A stretch of 64,000 bases of DNA. It comes from Takakia lepidozioides (Eukaryota > Streptophyta > Takakiopsida > Takakiales > Takakiaceae). The stretch is taken from NCBI GenBank assembly GCA_030704615.1, contig CM060731.1, positions 81,326,756 through 81,390,755 of the forward strand, written 5' to 3'. Shown here one piece after another: positions 33,010-44,889 of the stretch (positions within the stretch are counted from its first letter, which is position 1; every line of letters begins with the position of its first letter). The notes below the pieces were generated by a model, which saw only the letters and a program-made list of their open reading frames with translations, searched no databases and had not been told where the DNA came from. The position numbers and the translations under genes are program-made.

Positions 33010-34450
33010 CCTCTAAAAAATTTCAATCAAAATTTCTCCAAACCAATCTAATGTACCCCAAAGCTGAATTTTGTTTTTTTATTAATGACTCGCTTCGGAT
33101 ATGAGGTTTTAGGGTATTGTAGGGTAGAAAAAGTATCAAGGAAAAAAAAAAAATGGACAAGAGTGCAAGCTAGGAACCTATAAAAACTTTTAATGAAATA
33201 TCCCAATCTTGAATCTATTATACCCCAAAGCTGGAATTTGTTTTTCTTAATGAGCTTTAAACATGGATACCTATAAGGCTTTAGGGGCATAAAATTTAGG
33301 AAAAGCAAAGGTATGAATCACAAAAAATATGCAAAAATATTTAGGACCTATAAAATTTTTCAATCAAATACTAACCATTGTATTATATTCCAAAGCTAGA
33401 AAAATCAACTTGAACGAACTTTGAAACATTTGAATGAGGTTTTAAGGTATAGGGTCTGGGATAAGCAAAAGTACTATCAAGTACAAAAGAAATATGGAAA
33501 AGTCTTAGAACCTATAAAAACTTTCAAATAAATATCTTGATGACTCTATTATACATCTAAGCTGGAAAATAAAATTAATTGAGCTTCAAACGTAGAAACT
33601 ATATTTTAGGGTATATGGTTTAGAGCAAGCAAAAGTATGATGACACAAAAAAATGGGAGAACATTTAGGACCTATACAAGCTTTCAATTAAATATCCCTA
33701 CTACTCTAGTATGCAATCCCAATCTTGGAAAAACGATTTTTGATTGAGCTTCAAACATTACAAAGATATTTTTGGGATACTGGGCTTAGGCTAAGCTAAA
33801 ATAATAGATAAGCAACAAATATGAAAGAGTGTTTGGGATCTACAAAAATGTCATCTAAACATCCAAACCACTATATCTTATCTTAAAGCTTGGAAATGAA
33901 AAGTAATACTGAACCATATAAGAAGTAAGGAAGGAAAACAAAAAACTCTTGTCGAAGCTGAATCAACGTTCATTAAATAGAGGTTTGTGGGGTATAGGGT
34001 TTAGGGTCTCAAGCAGATGTAGTAGTGTATTCAATGAAAAAACAATGTGGAAATGTGTTTAGGAGGTTCTATAAAAAATTGCTAGGAAATATCAAACAAT
34101 TCCAAACATCCCTAGAATTTGGAAGTTTTTAAAGCTTATAAAATTTCGGAATACAAGCTTTAAACATTAGAAATGACGTTTAAAGTAAAGGGTTTGGGCT
34201 TCAAACTTGGACATGAGGTACTAAGCAATTTTGTTAATGAGCTAAATCAAACCTATAAATATTTCGATCATATATCACGACCACGCCACCACTCTATTGT
34301 ACCCCAAATCTGAAAAAATGAATTGAATAAGCTTCAAACATTATAATGACGTTTTAGGATAAAGGGTTTGGGATAAGAAACGTACTATCAAGTATAAATA
34401 AAATTGGAAGAGACCTTAAAACCTATAAAATTTTCAAGTACAAACTTTGT
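33010..34450. repeat. Degenerate ~167-bp tandem array (about nine units)
   Basis: The anchor phrase CCTATAAAAxxTTTCAAT recurs at 33010, 33177, 33347, 33511, 33671, 33839, 34068, 34252 and 34422. Successive spacings are 167, 170, 164, 160, 168, 229, 184 and 170. Between anchors the order is kept: 'ctattataccccaaagctgg', then 'gagcttcaaacat', then 'gttttagggtatagggtttggg'. Units differ a great deal, so the array is old. No coding potential. Confidence 0.8.
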
Positions 34451-34794
34451 GATGGCCCATATTTTACCTTCCTTCTTTTCTCCTTGACTGATGTACTATG
34501 GTGCCATCAGATGCAATGTAGAGAGCTATTGAAAGCTACTCTGACATTCTAGTCTAGATATATTGTTACAAATACACTTTAATTCTTATTATCGTTGATC
34601 TTAGCAAAGGCCTAGATGTGCCACCCTAGCGCTGGTCCATTGACGCCTCGTCATGTGGAGTTAGCTTAAACATGATGCACAATAGTTGAATATGCGTTGG
34701 GCATTACTGTGTACTTATATACCAAGTCTATCACTGAATGTCTATCTAACAAAGATATGTTGTACTCACATTTTGTTAGCATTCCTGAAGGAGA

Positions 34795-35516
34795 ATGACT
34801 AGAATCTATGATACGGGGATTCTAATATGTATAGGTTTGTCTAACATCTGTGGAGCTATAGACATTAAATTGGCCAAAAAACCAGGCAAAATTTGTGTCC
34901 CAGCAGACTATTGGAACAAACTCCTTCAAGGTATTTGCGATCACACTACATGTTCTGTCGGATGCGTATGTTTGGCACCAGGAGGCATTCATGATGCAAC
35001 CCGGATGCAACTCATTTTTTAGCCTCTTCATTGAATCGCAAATTAATGAATAAAGAAATACTACAACATGATGTGGTGACAATTTCGAGAATAAAAATTC
35101 TTATATTGTTGGGGTTTTGCCTATCATCTACTCATCAACTTGACAAAAGTATTCTCAACTAGGTGGTGTGGCTTGACAATGATACGTATGATATGAATTT
35201 GTGCAAAGCAAGAGTACGAATTAAAAATTCTTTTGGACAACTCAAGAACAGATGGAGGGTGTTGAAGTGCTTGAAATTCTCAGTTCTATATGCGGCTCAA
35301 ATTATTTTGGTATATGTTGCTTTACACAACTTCGCCAAGATGTGTGGAGATAAAGCATTAGAAGATCTCACAGAAGGTGGAAACGACTACCCTAATTTGA
35401 ATGCCAATCTTATTCCTAGATTAATCCATTACAGTGAGAGAATATATAGTATGAGAACAAAATTGATACAAAGTATACTTCTGCAACATTGGGCTGAACA
35501 TAGATACCATGACTAG
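34795..35516 (+). pseudogene. PIF/Harbinger-type DDE transposase remnant
   Basis: The frame 34795-35022 reads GAID, then KKPG, DYWNK, ICDHT and PGGIHDAT, which follow the order of the PIF/Harbinger (DDE_Tnp_4) catalytic core (first Asp in GAID, second in HDA), though the GTH after GAID is missing. After a gap with stops, 35163-35516 reads ARVRIKNSFGQLKNRWRVLK and ALHNFAKMCGD. Here the family normally has IENAFG, whose Glu is the third catalytic residue; it is Lys in this copy. Stops, the small deletion and the lost Glu show a dead transposase. I could not find its terminal repeats. Confidence 0.75.
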
Positions 35517-36129
35517 CATGAACATTTGCATCTTCACTGTATTCTAAAGTTAGTACAACAAAGTCTTTGGCCATATTTTCTAATTGTCAATGGGAGTCAT
35601 CACTACAAGGAACATTCAATACATTCACTCTCATTGCAAAGCTCTTGCCTACTTGTTTTTTAGAGATTCCAAAACTCATACTTTAACTTCATACAAAGGA
35701 GCAAAGTTTATCAGAGTTCCAAGGTCCCTAATGGTGTCATGAGTGCTGGTTTTTTACGTTTGTTTACACTGCAGAATCATGGGAAGAAAATTGATTGGGC
35801 TGACTTGTTACAGAGTCGAGCTACCGTTCAGCTGCGATAGCATCTGGTGTAAAATCGGAGCCCAATAGAGGTTGGTACACCAAGAATTTGTCTTATGCGA
35901 ATAGCATATATGGAGCATTTGCTCCCACCTGGTTATGATACATTGTAGCTGCTAACTGTTGAAGCATCGCCTGACTTGAAACGTAAGAACAAAGAGTCGG
36001 AAACCAAGGTTGGTGTTCAAGAACACTCCCTCAAGTGGAGTCCTTGGAATGTACGGACGCAAGCTCGAGCAAGACATGGTGGTCAAACATGTAGAGATAT
36101 GAAAGAATGAACTTTGGGGTATTGGAGGG

Positions 36130-36990
36130 ATGTTGGAAGAGCTGAAGAAAGAAGAGTTTGCGAAGGTGTTCGCTGCCAAACAATTGGTAGTAGATGTTGC
36201 ACAAAAGAAAGTGACACATTTGCAATCAAACCTAGAAGATGTCATACATTCTATGTTGAATGAGGTCGCTAAAGACATAGAAAAAAATTATGTACAGTTA
36301 GAGCGCCACAAAGAAATTGATATAGGGACTATGTAGTACCATCGAGCTTATAGAGCATCGCCCGCAAGATCTTAAAGATGTAGGATATTCGCTTGAGGAA
36401 TTGTCGACCTTATTATCAAGTTCTAACCGTGTCATAGATTATTTGCACAACAAGCTTGCGGATATCAGGGTGTCATTTGAAAAAATTCATGAGGAGATAT
36501 GTGACTTGTTGGTGGTTAAGAAAGCACATAACCGAGCTATTGATATGTGCACCCTGAATTTCTCAAAGGCAGAAAACAAACTCAAAGTTGCTGCAGATCA
36601 TGCTTGGAAGAGGCCAAATCAAATATTGCAGGTCTTCAACTATATGTCGTTTTTGTGGAGCTATACCTTGAACGATTGGAACAAGGGGAGCCTATGATGG
36701 GTAGACCGAAACCTATCGTACACCCTAAGTCCGAATCATTGGAAGGCCTGAAAGGATCATTGAAGTTCTTCCTTGTTCTATTTGTAAGAGAGATTTTGAC
36801 GGGGAGACTTGGGATGTTTGGTTGCATCTTGCAGCCACATCTACCATCCATTTTGTCTGTATGCTCACTTGGAGAATAGTGACAACTATCTTCAATGCGG
36901 AGAGGAGTTCTCTGCAATGTGGAAGAGGTCACATGGCCTTGACATTCTGCCACAGAGAATGGATGCAATCAGCCGTGATGTTTTGCTATA
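36130..36990 (+). pseudogene. Broken coiled-coil protein with RING-like zinc motif
   Basis: Frames at 36130-36336 and 36401-36697 are rich in Glu, Lys and Leu with heptad spacing (coiled coil). Then, across frameshifts, come a CxxC pair with FDGETWDVW (about 36770-36820) and SHIYHPFCLYAHLENSD with LQCGEEF (36830-36910). The Cys/His order resembles a RING-type finger, as in E3 ligases with a coiled coil. Family not recognised. At least two frame changes and stops break it. It is next to the Harbinger remnant; whether it is transposon cargo or an independent relic is unknown. Confidence 0.45.
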
Positions 36991-37191
36991 AAAAACACCT
37001 ACAAGAGGTATATGCTTTCTCCAAGCATTTACGTGTATCAATCTATTGCAAATGTCTTTCTTGTTTGGTTCGACATGCTGAAACACTCTAAGCATCCCAT
37101 GATATGTCCTGATTCTCTTCCAAATGTCATGTCTAATATCCAAGCTACTCCCGATCGTGTCCTCCATGTTTGCAACAATGGCCGCCACCAA

Positions 37192-37404
37192 CTATTGTTT
37201 CCGACGTTCCGACTTGTCATGTACATTAGTTCCATTTGGCGCCCCATTCTCCTCACATAGCCTCATCTCTTTTGCCCTAGCTCTTTGTTGTCTCTTCTTA
37301 AAAGCTTGAACACTAAGGCGCTCCCTCTCTAATTCCTCGTTGGTTTCATTACGTCTTATACGTGCTTTACTTGGCCGATGATTTCTACGTCCTCTTGAGA
37401 CCAT
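37192..37404 (-). CDS. Short basic open frame, unknown
   Basis: 70 codons, very rich in Arg, Lys and Glu (for example KKRQQRARAKEMRL), with a charged helix and no hydrophobic core. It may be the start of a transposon accessory protein or a chance frame. An adjoining minus frame (37191-36892) continues without motifs. Confidence 0.25.
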   Translation of the reverse strand: MVSRGRRNHRPSKARIRRNETNEELERERLSVQAFKKRQQRARAKEMRLCEENGAPNGTNVHDKSERRKQ

Positions 37405-39336
37405 CTTTCTAAATATAACATTCCATATTTTTCTTTTTTAAAATATTCTACCTAAACCCTACGCTCCACGATTTGCAAAATCGTCTGATTCTCTCATGTC
37501 ACGTGGCAAATTGTAAGAGGCCAATGTTGTATGAACAAATCTGTCATGGTTTTAGTCATGGTTGTCTAGAATTACCTACTTCTAGTTAACTAGGACATTT
37601 TAGATATTTATATTTATATTTCGTGTGTTGGGACTTCATTTGGTCTCACATGCCAAGTGAGATGTCGAGCCTCACTTGGGATATGGGGATAGGTTTTCCC
37701 CTTGTGAGGATGGAGGAGGCTCATCTTCTTGTAGTTGAGCCTCCATGAGCCTCTCTCTCACCTCCATAGCTCTAGGTATTGAGAGGGAGTGTGGTGAGGG
37801 CTTTGTAGGGTGGATTCCCTTAGCAAGGGTACCCTTGGCTTGACTTAGTCTATGTGATTGAGTGGATTCATGAGTGGAGGGTTTCCATTATGTTCACTTT
37901 CGTTCTCACTACAAGATCACCTTATGTTTGTGAGTGCGGAGTGTAAGGATAGTTTTGCACTTGTGTTGGTGTACACCAAGGAGTGAGAAAGCTAGGGAAA
38001 GCTCAGGTATCTCACAAGGCTTGCAAGGTGTTGCAAGGGAGAGTGTGTTTGCATTGCATCAAGGAGGTGGAGAGCTCAAGGAGAGAGCTCTTGAGTTACA
38101 AGACTTTGCAAGTATTGCAGGGAGAAAGTCTTGTGTGTGTGGAAGCAAAGGTTTGAAAGTTTGAGAAGAATGAGCGTCATCTCTTGTATCTCGAGTGTTG
38201 TGACAACCATTTGCCAAGGAAGTGGCTTCTATGGTGAAAAGAATGCATTCAGGTTTTGTAGAAGCATTATTGTGCACCAAGGGTTTGAGAGCTTGGAAAA
38301 GAGCTCTTGCATCACAAGAGAAGAATCTTGTATGTGGAGAAGATAGACACTAGGGTTTCAAGAGCAAGCTCTAGTTGTTCATGGTGTGAAAGAGAAGCCA
38401 AAGGGCGGCACATGCTTGGGTTAGAAACACCATAGAAGGAGTACAACAAGGATAGCTTGAGGAGCATTCAGTAGCTCAAGAGAAGCTAAGAAGTGGTTGT
38501 TTTATCCATGGTGAAATGAAGCCAAGTGGGGTTTCATTTGGTTGACAAACAAGCAAGCTAAGGCGCTAGAAGGGAGTGCTTTTGTTAGTCTATGAGTTCT
38601 TGGATTGCTCTTGGTGAAGCAAGTGGTTGACCAAGCAAGTGGCGCATGTGTGGAACATGCTTTCCAAGTGCGGCTTCTAACTTCAAGCTTGAGGAGAACT
38701 AGAAGGTGAAGGGAACAAGTCATTGTTTTGTGTATGAGGTGATGTTTATGTGGAGCATGTTTTCAGCCCATTGAGGCTTCTATTTTCAAGCCTTGGAGAG
38801 CAAGAAGAAAGGAAAAGGACTGGTTTCCACTTAGGTGAAGGAAAAGCACTTGTAGAGCACATGTTTGAGTTGGGGTTTCAACCTTAAGCTTGAGGAGAGC
38901 ACGACTCTTGAGCTAGCAAGTGAAGGGACTTGAATCTTCCTCTTTGCATGAGATGGAGATGTATTGATGCTTGGAGAAGCAACACATAGAAGCCAAGAAT
39001 GGAGCATGTGTGTGGATGGCCAAAAGATAGCACATGAATGAGTGCAAGACTTGGTTGTTTGTCAAATGAGGTAAAAAGCTTGATTCTTGAGCTCCAAAGA
39101 GAAGTGAAGCTTGTTGTGTGGCAAATGCATTGCTAGGTGAGATGGAATCAAGCTTGGTTGTGGCTTGAGGTAAAGAAGATCAAGGTGGTTTGCCTTGGTA
39201 TCTCATAGAAGTCATGGATGCTTGAGGAGAGCAAGCATGAAGCTCAAGGAAGCCCAAACCCTAGCTTGGAATGCGCAAACCCTAGCATGGGATGCACAAA
39301 CCCTAGCATGAGATGCACATGAAACCCTAGGTGCAT

Positions 39337-39400
39337 GGGAACAGTCACCAAAGTGTGGGAACGGTCACTATAGGGTGGGAACATAGTGACATATAAAGAC
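39337..39400 (+). promoter_or_regulatory. LTR promoter region (copy B)
   Basis: Two to three GGGAACNGTCAC motifs, 20 bp apart, lead to an ATATAAAG box at 39391-39398. It is the counterpart of the five-repeat version at 6251-6375. Confidence 0.5.
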
Positions 39401-39509
39401 AATATAGGGCTTTCGGAGGATTTTCAAGGGCTTTTTGGAGGATTGTTTGGGGGATCTTTGGGGTCATTTGAGGAGCTTTTGTAAGGCACTTTGAAGATCT
39501 CTTGAAGAG

Positions 39510-39915
39510 GTATTTGGATGACTATTTGGAGGCCTATTTGCGGTCCTTGAAGGCCAAGTTTTGGCAAATTTTTGGAGCCTCTCGAAGGCTATGTGGAGGA
39601 CCATTTGGGGTCTTTGAAGGCCAAGTTTTGGCAAGTTTTTGGAGCCTTTGGAAGGCTATGTGGAGGACCATTTGGGGTCTTTGAAGGCCAAGTTTTGGCA
39701 AGTTTTTGGAGCCTTTGGAAGGCTATGTGGAGGACCATTTGGGGTCTTTGAAGGCCAATATTTGGCAAGTTTTTGGAACCTTTGGAAGGCTGTTTGGAGG
39801 GCTGTTTGGGGTCCTTGGAGGCCGATATTTGGCGAGCTTGAGGAGTCTTTGGCGACTTGTTGAAGGACTATTTGGGGTCCTCGAGGGCCGAGATTTGGCA
39901 GGCTCTTGGGGCCTT
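39510..39915 (+). repeat. 67-bp minisatellite inside the LTR (copy B)
   Basis: About six units around 'gaggaccatttggggtctttgaaggcca'. Identical translated phrases recur exactly 67 bp apart (for example at 39639 and 39706). The middle units are nearly identical and the outer ones diverged. Confidence 0.85.
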
Positions 39916-40604
39916 GGTGTACTGTTTGGAGTACCATTGTCCAAGCTTTAGGAGTCTTAGTGAGATTGTTTGAGAGACATCTTGAGGGATCTTAGAGAGT
40001 TATTTGAGAGATCTTTGAAAGGTCTTGTCTATTGCTTAAGCAAGAGAGTGTGGAGATAGGGTAATGGGATGAGAGCATGCTGTGATAGGAATTGCTTTAG
40101 TCTCTCTTCCTTATAGTCTTCCACCCTCTCTGTAGACCAAAACCTTTCCGTAGGTGGAGGCAAGAGTTAGTCCGGGTTTGGGCTGGGGTGTCTTGCAGAA
40201 GTGACATTGTGGAGTGTTTTTGGTGTGGGGGAGTTACTGTTTTGATTTCCTTGTGCTTGGATCCCCTCCACACATGCATGCTTGACTGTGTGCCATGTTA
40301 GTTTTGTGTGGGCGCTTGTTTTCGTAGGAGGTTGGTCCGGATTTGATCACCGGTCAATCCTAGAGCGTGCTGTCGATGGTGAGGCTGGGGTGCTGACCAG
40401 TCAGACCATCATTGTTCTCTTATAGTGAGGCTGGGTTGATGACCAGCAGACCATAGGAGTGCTTACAATGAATGTAGGTGCAGGTTTATGTTATGAACCT
40501 AGTAGTCCAAGCCATAAACTGCAACAGGTTCTCTACCCGGTTACCTTGTGGAAAGGGGATTAGAGACAGGTTGACAACCGGTTGGGTTGTGAGTTTTAAT
40601 CCTG

Positions 40605-41640
40605 GAGGTGCCACTAGTTGCTGAGGGGAGTGCCGGTACGAGCACCAGCAATACTAGTGGGTACACAAGACAAGGTGTGCGGTTTAGGCCACCGTCACCT
40701 TCAGTATCTTCTGAGAAAGGTTCAGACTCGGAGTCAGGAGGATTCTCGTCGAAGGTGCAAGTCATTTCCATGCCATTGTTGTGGTACATGATGGAGGAGA
40801 TGTATAGAGCTACCAATGGGCCACGTAGGTATTCTGGAGCTGTGGGCATCATCGAGCTTGATGACTTCAACAAGAGTTTGAGAGTTGGTGTGATTTGCAA
40901 CAAATGCGCAATCCACAACTGTTTACGCCCTTTATGGCGCGGAAGGGGCTATTCCAGCACCTTGAGGGGCCGCCCGTGGATGATTACCATGAATATAGGC
41001 GGGGATACGCGGTGGAGATTGAGGAGTGGGGAGAGTACTGGTCACCTAACTATGTCTCCCTCACTAGAGGCACAAGGGCAACGGCGACACCAGTAGCTAC
41101 ACAAACATCTCCAACTGCAAGCACTAGTAGTGGGACAAGTGGTACAGGAGCTGGGAAATTCACTCAAGCTCCTGCTGCAGCACCAGCACCCGTGCCTGCC
41201 TTTAACCCAGTTGTGGAGTTCTTCGAGGAGTTGAGGAGAAACTACCAAGGGATAAGGACAGAGAAGTTGCGGAGCTTGCAAGAGTTCCAACGAAGGTCTA
41301 CTGAGAGTTTGAGGGAGGCTTACACCCGCATGAGGGGCTTGATAAACGTAACCCAATGGGTTACATAAGCTCAGGCAATCCAGTTCTGGTATGGGATCCT
41401 GGACAAGGAGCTGAGGAGAAGGGTGCGGGATGCAACTCTCCTACAAGTGGACCAACCCACCTTAGCAATTATGTTTTTGTTGGCAGAGCGGATAGAACTC
41501 AATATGGTGGAGGAGCGAGTGGTCATGGTGGGGTCACAACGAATGAAAAGGCCCATTGTTATGGCTTGCATCCTGAGCTACGGCCAGGCCAGTTCCAAGG
41601 GAACAATGGTGGCCGAGGACGAAGCAATGTAGTCCCGAGA
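40605..41640 (+). pseudogene. Gag of methyltransferase element (copy B)
   Basis: The first frame (40608-40910) begins with a Ser/Thr-rich tail (SVSSEKGSDSESGG). After a shift, 40895-41368 carries FNPVVEFFEELRRNYQGIR and TESLREAYTRMRGLI, a Ty3/gypsy capsid-type helix set. It continues in another frame after 41380 with LLAERIELNMVEERVV. The zinc knuckles seen in copy A are almost wholly deleted near 41530-41560; only AHCYGLHPEL and the following Gly/Arg-rich part remain. Confidence 0.7.
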
Positions 41641-42071
41641 GGTAGAGAAGGCAGAGGTCGGGGTGGAGGTCGTAACCAAAACCAAAGAGCACAAGGTCAG
41701 GATCAAGGTCATGACCAAGGCATGGTGGATAGACTTGCCCAGCTAGAGCAATGTCTTGCTACCTCCTTGTTGCCTTGAACACGTTGGGATAGTGGTTGTT
41801 GTTGGCTAGGAGCCCCACTACTCAAGTTGCGCCAGCTCCAAGGCTTGAAGTTCAAGCCCCACCTATACAACCTCCTATGCCTAGGGAAGACCAGATTGGT
41901 ATGGGCTTCATATGTGGAGCCGCACTTGCAGGGCCATTGCATGTATTGGACTCTGTTGCTGCTGTCACTCGAGCAGCAACGCGTGCTCCTGAGCTAAGAA
42001 GAGTAGATATGGATTTTGATCCACAAAGGGGGGAAGCGAGTCGTTAGACAAGGCTTCCATAGTCCTTCACA

Positions 42072-43127
42072 TTGGCTGAGTCAGTGCCACGTACGCCATC
42101 AATGGCACCCGCTCGCCCAAGTGTGTCGGAGGTAGAGCCACGAATACCATTAGGGAGAGTTGGTGTAGCTCGGGAAATACCAGTGGGTGGTGCAGCCAGT
42201 ACATTGTTAGGAGCGGCTACGGCGGCTCGCCAAGCTCCATTGTTTTCTGCAATGACCATTGTAATGTCGGGGATTTGGCCAGCTGTTGTGTTCAGACTAG
42301 CAGCTAGACTCTGTGAGAGTGGTGATGCATCAGCACTATCTGCAGAGATAGCTGATAAGGTGCAGTCTATGGATGCTTTGGATTCGAGGGTGAAGTCAGC
42401 CACAGCTGCGCCATGGCAAGCGGCAGCTGCAAGGTTGCAGGAGTTGCCAGCTATGCTAGCCATTGAGCGCAGCATGGTGACTCCTGGGGTAGTCCTGGTG
42501 GACAATCAGGATGGAGTGTTTCAATTGGGTGGTCCAACCGGGAGGAGGTATAGGCCACTGCGGGTCTTGTTGGACTCTGGAGCACAACCATTGATGTTGG
42601 GGAGAACAACAATTGCAGGCTTGGGCCTCACAAAGGCGGATTTGGAGCCTTGCCCTTTCCAAATTCAAACATCTTTGGGTGGTTCAGAGAAGGCGCGAGG
42701 GATTACACGCCATGAGCTCTTCATTCAATTGCAGCCGGATCATCCTACGGACGGCTCAATCATGAGAGCTAAAGCCATTGTTACGGACGCGATGTCCTAT
42801 GATGTGCTTGTTGGTGGGGCTGTGTTGTACCCCATGGGCTTTACTTTGGACTTTTGGGAGGAAAGGGCATCCTACAGGCCGGAATGGCAGTCAGGGGATG
42901 GTCGACATGCACTGCTCCTAGTGCGATTTATTGGGAATGTAACGGTGGATCATAAGAACATGATGCCCACATTGGCTGCATTCTCAGGGGTGGTGGCTTG
43001 GGGTGGTGAGCTTTTGGAGGGAAATAGCCATGCAGATAATAGGCCACCACCTGATGAGGACAAGCAATTGACATACAAGGCTGAGTTGCTTCCTCATGTT
43101 CTGTGCATAGCTCATTGTGGAATATAG
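42072..43127 (+). CDS. Aspartic protease segment of polyprotein (copy B)
   Basis: A 351-residue open frame collinear with residues about 105-460 of the copy A frame. The protease active site is LRVLLDSGAQPLMLGR. The Ala-rich region before it has a deletion of a few codons and an insertion relative to copy A. A shift near 43110 and stops up to 43270 cut it off from the methyltransferase. Confidence 0.75.
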   Translation: MAESVPRTPSMAPARPSVSEVEPRIPLGRVGVAREIPVGGAASTLLGAATAARQAPLFSAMTIVMSGIWPAVVFRLAARLCESGDASALSAEIADKVQSMDALDSRVKSATAAPWQAAAARLQELPAMLAIERSMVTPGVVLVDNQDGVFQLGGPTGRRYRPLRVLLDSGAQPLMLGRTTIAGLGLTKADLEPCPFQIQTSLGGSEKARGITRHELFIQLQPDHPTDGSIMRAKAIVTDAMSYDVLVGGAVLYPMGFTLDFWEERASYRPEWQSGDGRHALLLVRFIGNVTVDHKNMMPTLAAFSGVVAWGGELLEGNSHADNRPPPDEDKQLTYKAELLPHVLCIAHCGI

Positions 43128-43282
43128 TTCGGGATTTGCAGCGAGTGGCAAACCAGTGTGTGCAGCAAGCATGGGAGGAGGCATTTCCATCGGTAGGTGA
43201 GGGGAATTCAGTTACATCACCTAGACCTCCTCAATTAGCTCCATTAGACACAGTGCCTATTATCTGGCAATAACCTGACTCA

Positions 43283-44400
43283 GGCATTTGTTTGCTAGAC
43301 CTGTTTGGAGACATGAGCACTGGGCTTGCAAGAGTGTTGCAAGCAGAAATCAAAGTACGCAAGTACTTGAATGTGGAGAAGAATGAGATTGCTCGGCGTG
43401 TTTCCATGCGCCATGTTGCCTTGCTCACACATCAGTATCCTGAGTTGTTGCCTCTCTCAGCAATTCAATGGTACCAAAAGACCTTGCCAGCAGAGCGGAG
43501 GATTTGGATCGGCATGATCCCATTGACTTGGTGATAGGAGGGTGGCCTTGCCAAGGACATTCACCCGCAGGTCATGGTAATGGTTTGCAAGATGCACGAT
43601 CGCATCTGTTTTGGGAGATGCTACGGGTGTTGCGTGACTTGCAGGTGAGGCAAGTGCAACCTCCAGCTTACATCCTGGAAAATGTTCCTCTCATGGGGGA
43701 TTCTCGGGCTAGGGTTACGGTAAGTGTACATCAGATCCGGTGATGGATTGGATCGGTTGTATTGTTGGATGCAGCTGCAGTGGGTTTACGGGCACATAGG
43801 CCTAGGTTGTGGTGGACCAATCTTGCACCACCAGAGTTGCTCAAGAGAGCCTATGATTCCATTCAACAGCCACCCAACCTCACGGTTGAGGGCATTTTGG
43901 ACCAAGGGAGGCAACCACAGAGAGTGCGACATAATGATCGTCCACCTTTGGCGGTGGTCAATCGAGTGGGGCAGCCACGTGCAGCCTTGCCTACGCTCAT
44001 GAGCTTTCCCTCGTCTCATGCTTTTCAAGAAAATGGTCCTAGGTTGATTTAGGACAGTGTGCTACAACAATTGGTGGAGCCCAATGCGGATGAGCGAGAG
44101 CGGGCAATGGGATTTGCCAAGGGCACTACAGTTGTGCCAGCTCTGTCAGAGGCAGCACGACGCCAGGTGTTGGGTCAGGCAATGGATCTCAATTGCTTGA
44201 CATGGGTCATTGGCTTGTGTATGGCTGAGCAACGGAGATTGCAAGCATTGGTGGCTACTTCCGCACTCCCATTGGATATTGCACCATCTCTGCCAACTGG
44301 GACGGTGGAGGCAGTGAGTGAGAGCGAGCTCAGGATCATTTGGAGTGTGCAAAAAACATCCATGACATATGTGGGATGAGATGCGCGAAGAGAGAGTTAT
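43283..44400 (+). pseudogene. C5-cytosine DNA methyltransferase domain (copy B)
   Basis: A TAA at about 43270 precedes motif I (LLDLFGDMSTG; the second Gly is Asp here, unlike copy A). A shift follows near 43490. Motif IV GGWPCQG is intact (PCQ codons 43546-43554), as is motif VI ILENVP. A TGA at about 43741 follows. Then VLLDAAAVG, WWTNL and LMSFPSSHAF, and from 44065 the motif IX-X-like ERERAMGF...RRQVLGQAMDLN. The domain is thus complete from motif I to X in outline, about 350 residues, but cannot be read through. Position between protease and RT is the same as in copy A as far as that copy goes. Confidence 0.85.
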
Positions 44401-44889
44401 TGGATCTCTCAAAGCCAACAGTTATGAGGAGTGGGGAGAGCCATACACTGAGGATCAGTGGGAGGCCAAGGTGCTAAGGCTTTTGAAAGAGGTTGACGAT
44501 GTTCTTCCCACATGATGTTCTCAGGTGGCTATGGCGGAGCAAGTGGAGGACTACACCACAGTCAGGGTGGGCGGACAAGGCCAAGAGGTTGCTACCTAGC
44601 AACCAAAGGATGGGTCTCAGAACTCCAAGCCTTGTGTACCAAAGGTTGTAGTCACTGAGGACAGCTGGGAACCAGATGTTGGACCTACAGTCACGGGAGG
44701 AGAGAGGGGAGAGAGGCGGAGGATCCAGCAATTCTAAGGGCATATAGAAATTGCTTTGACTTCGGTTGTGAAGGATTGGTGAGTCTGAAGGGCCAGGAGA
44801 TTCGTATTGATTTGGGAAGTGAACGCCAATTTTTCGAAAGGCCTACAAGTTATAGTGATATGGAGAGGTCTTTGATCCAGTCACGGACT

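Larger units (their letters stand above)
37542..40526 (+). repeat. 5' LTR of methyltransferase element, copy B (~2.98 kb)
   Basis: Starts TGTCATGG and is collinear with the LTR at 8138-5156 over its whole length. The end is placed at GCAACA by comparison of the two copies. It contains the 67-bp minisatellite (39510-39915), the TATA box (39391-39400), and several AAACCCTAG phrases (39260-39330). Confidence 0.8.

Noticed and set aside
43283-44400. Host DNMT gene interrupted by a retroelement, instead of a captured domain
   Set aside because: Both copies have the same flanks (protease upstream; same linker downstream), which is expected for a domain carried by the element and not for two chance insertions beside a host gene.
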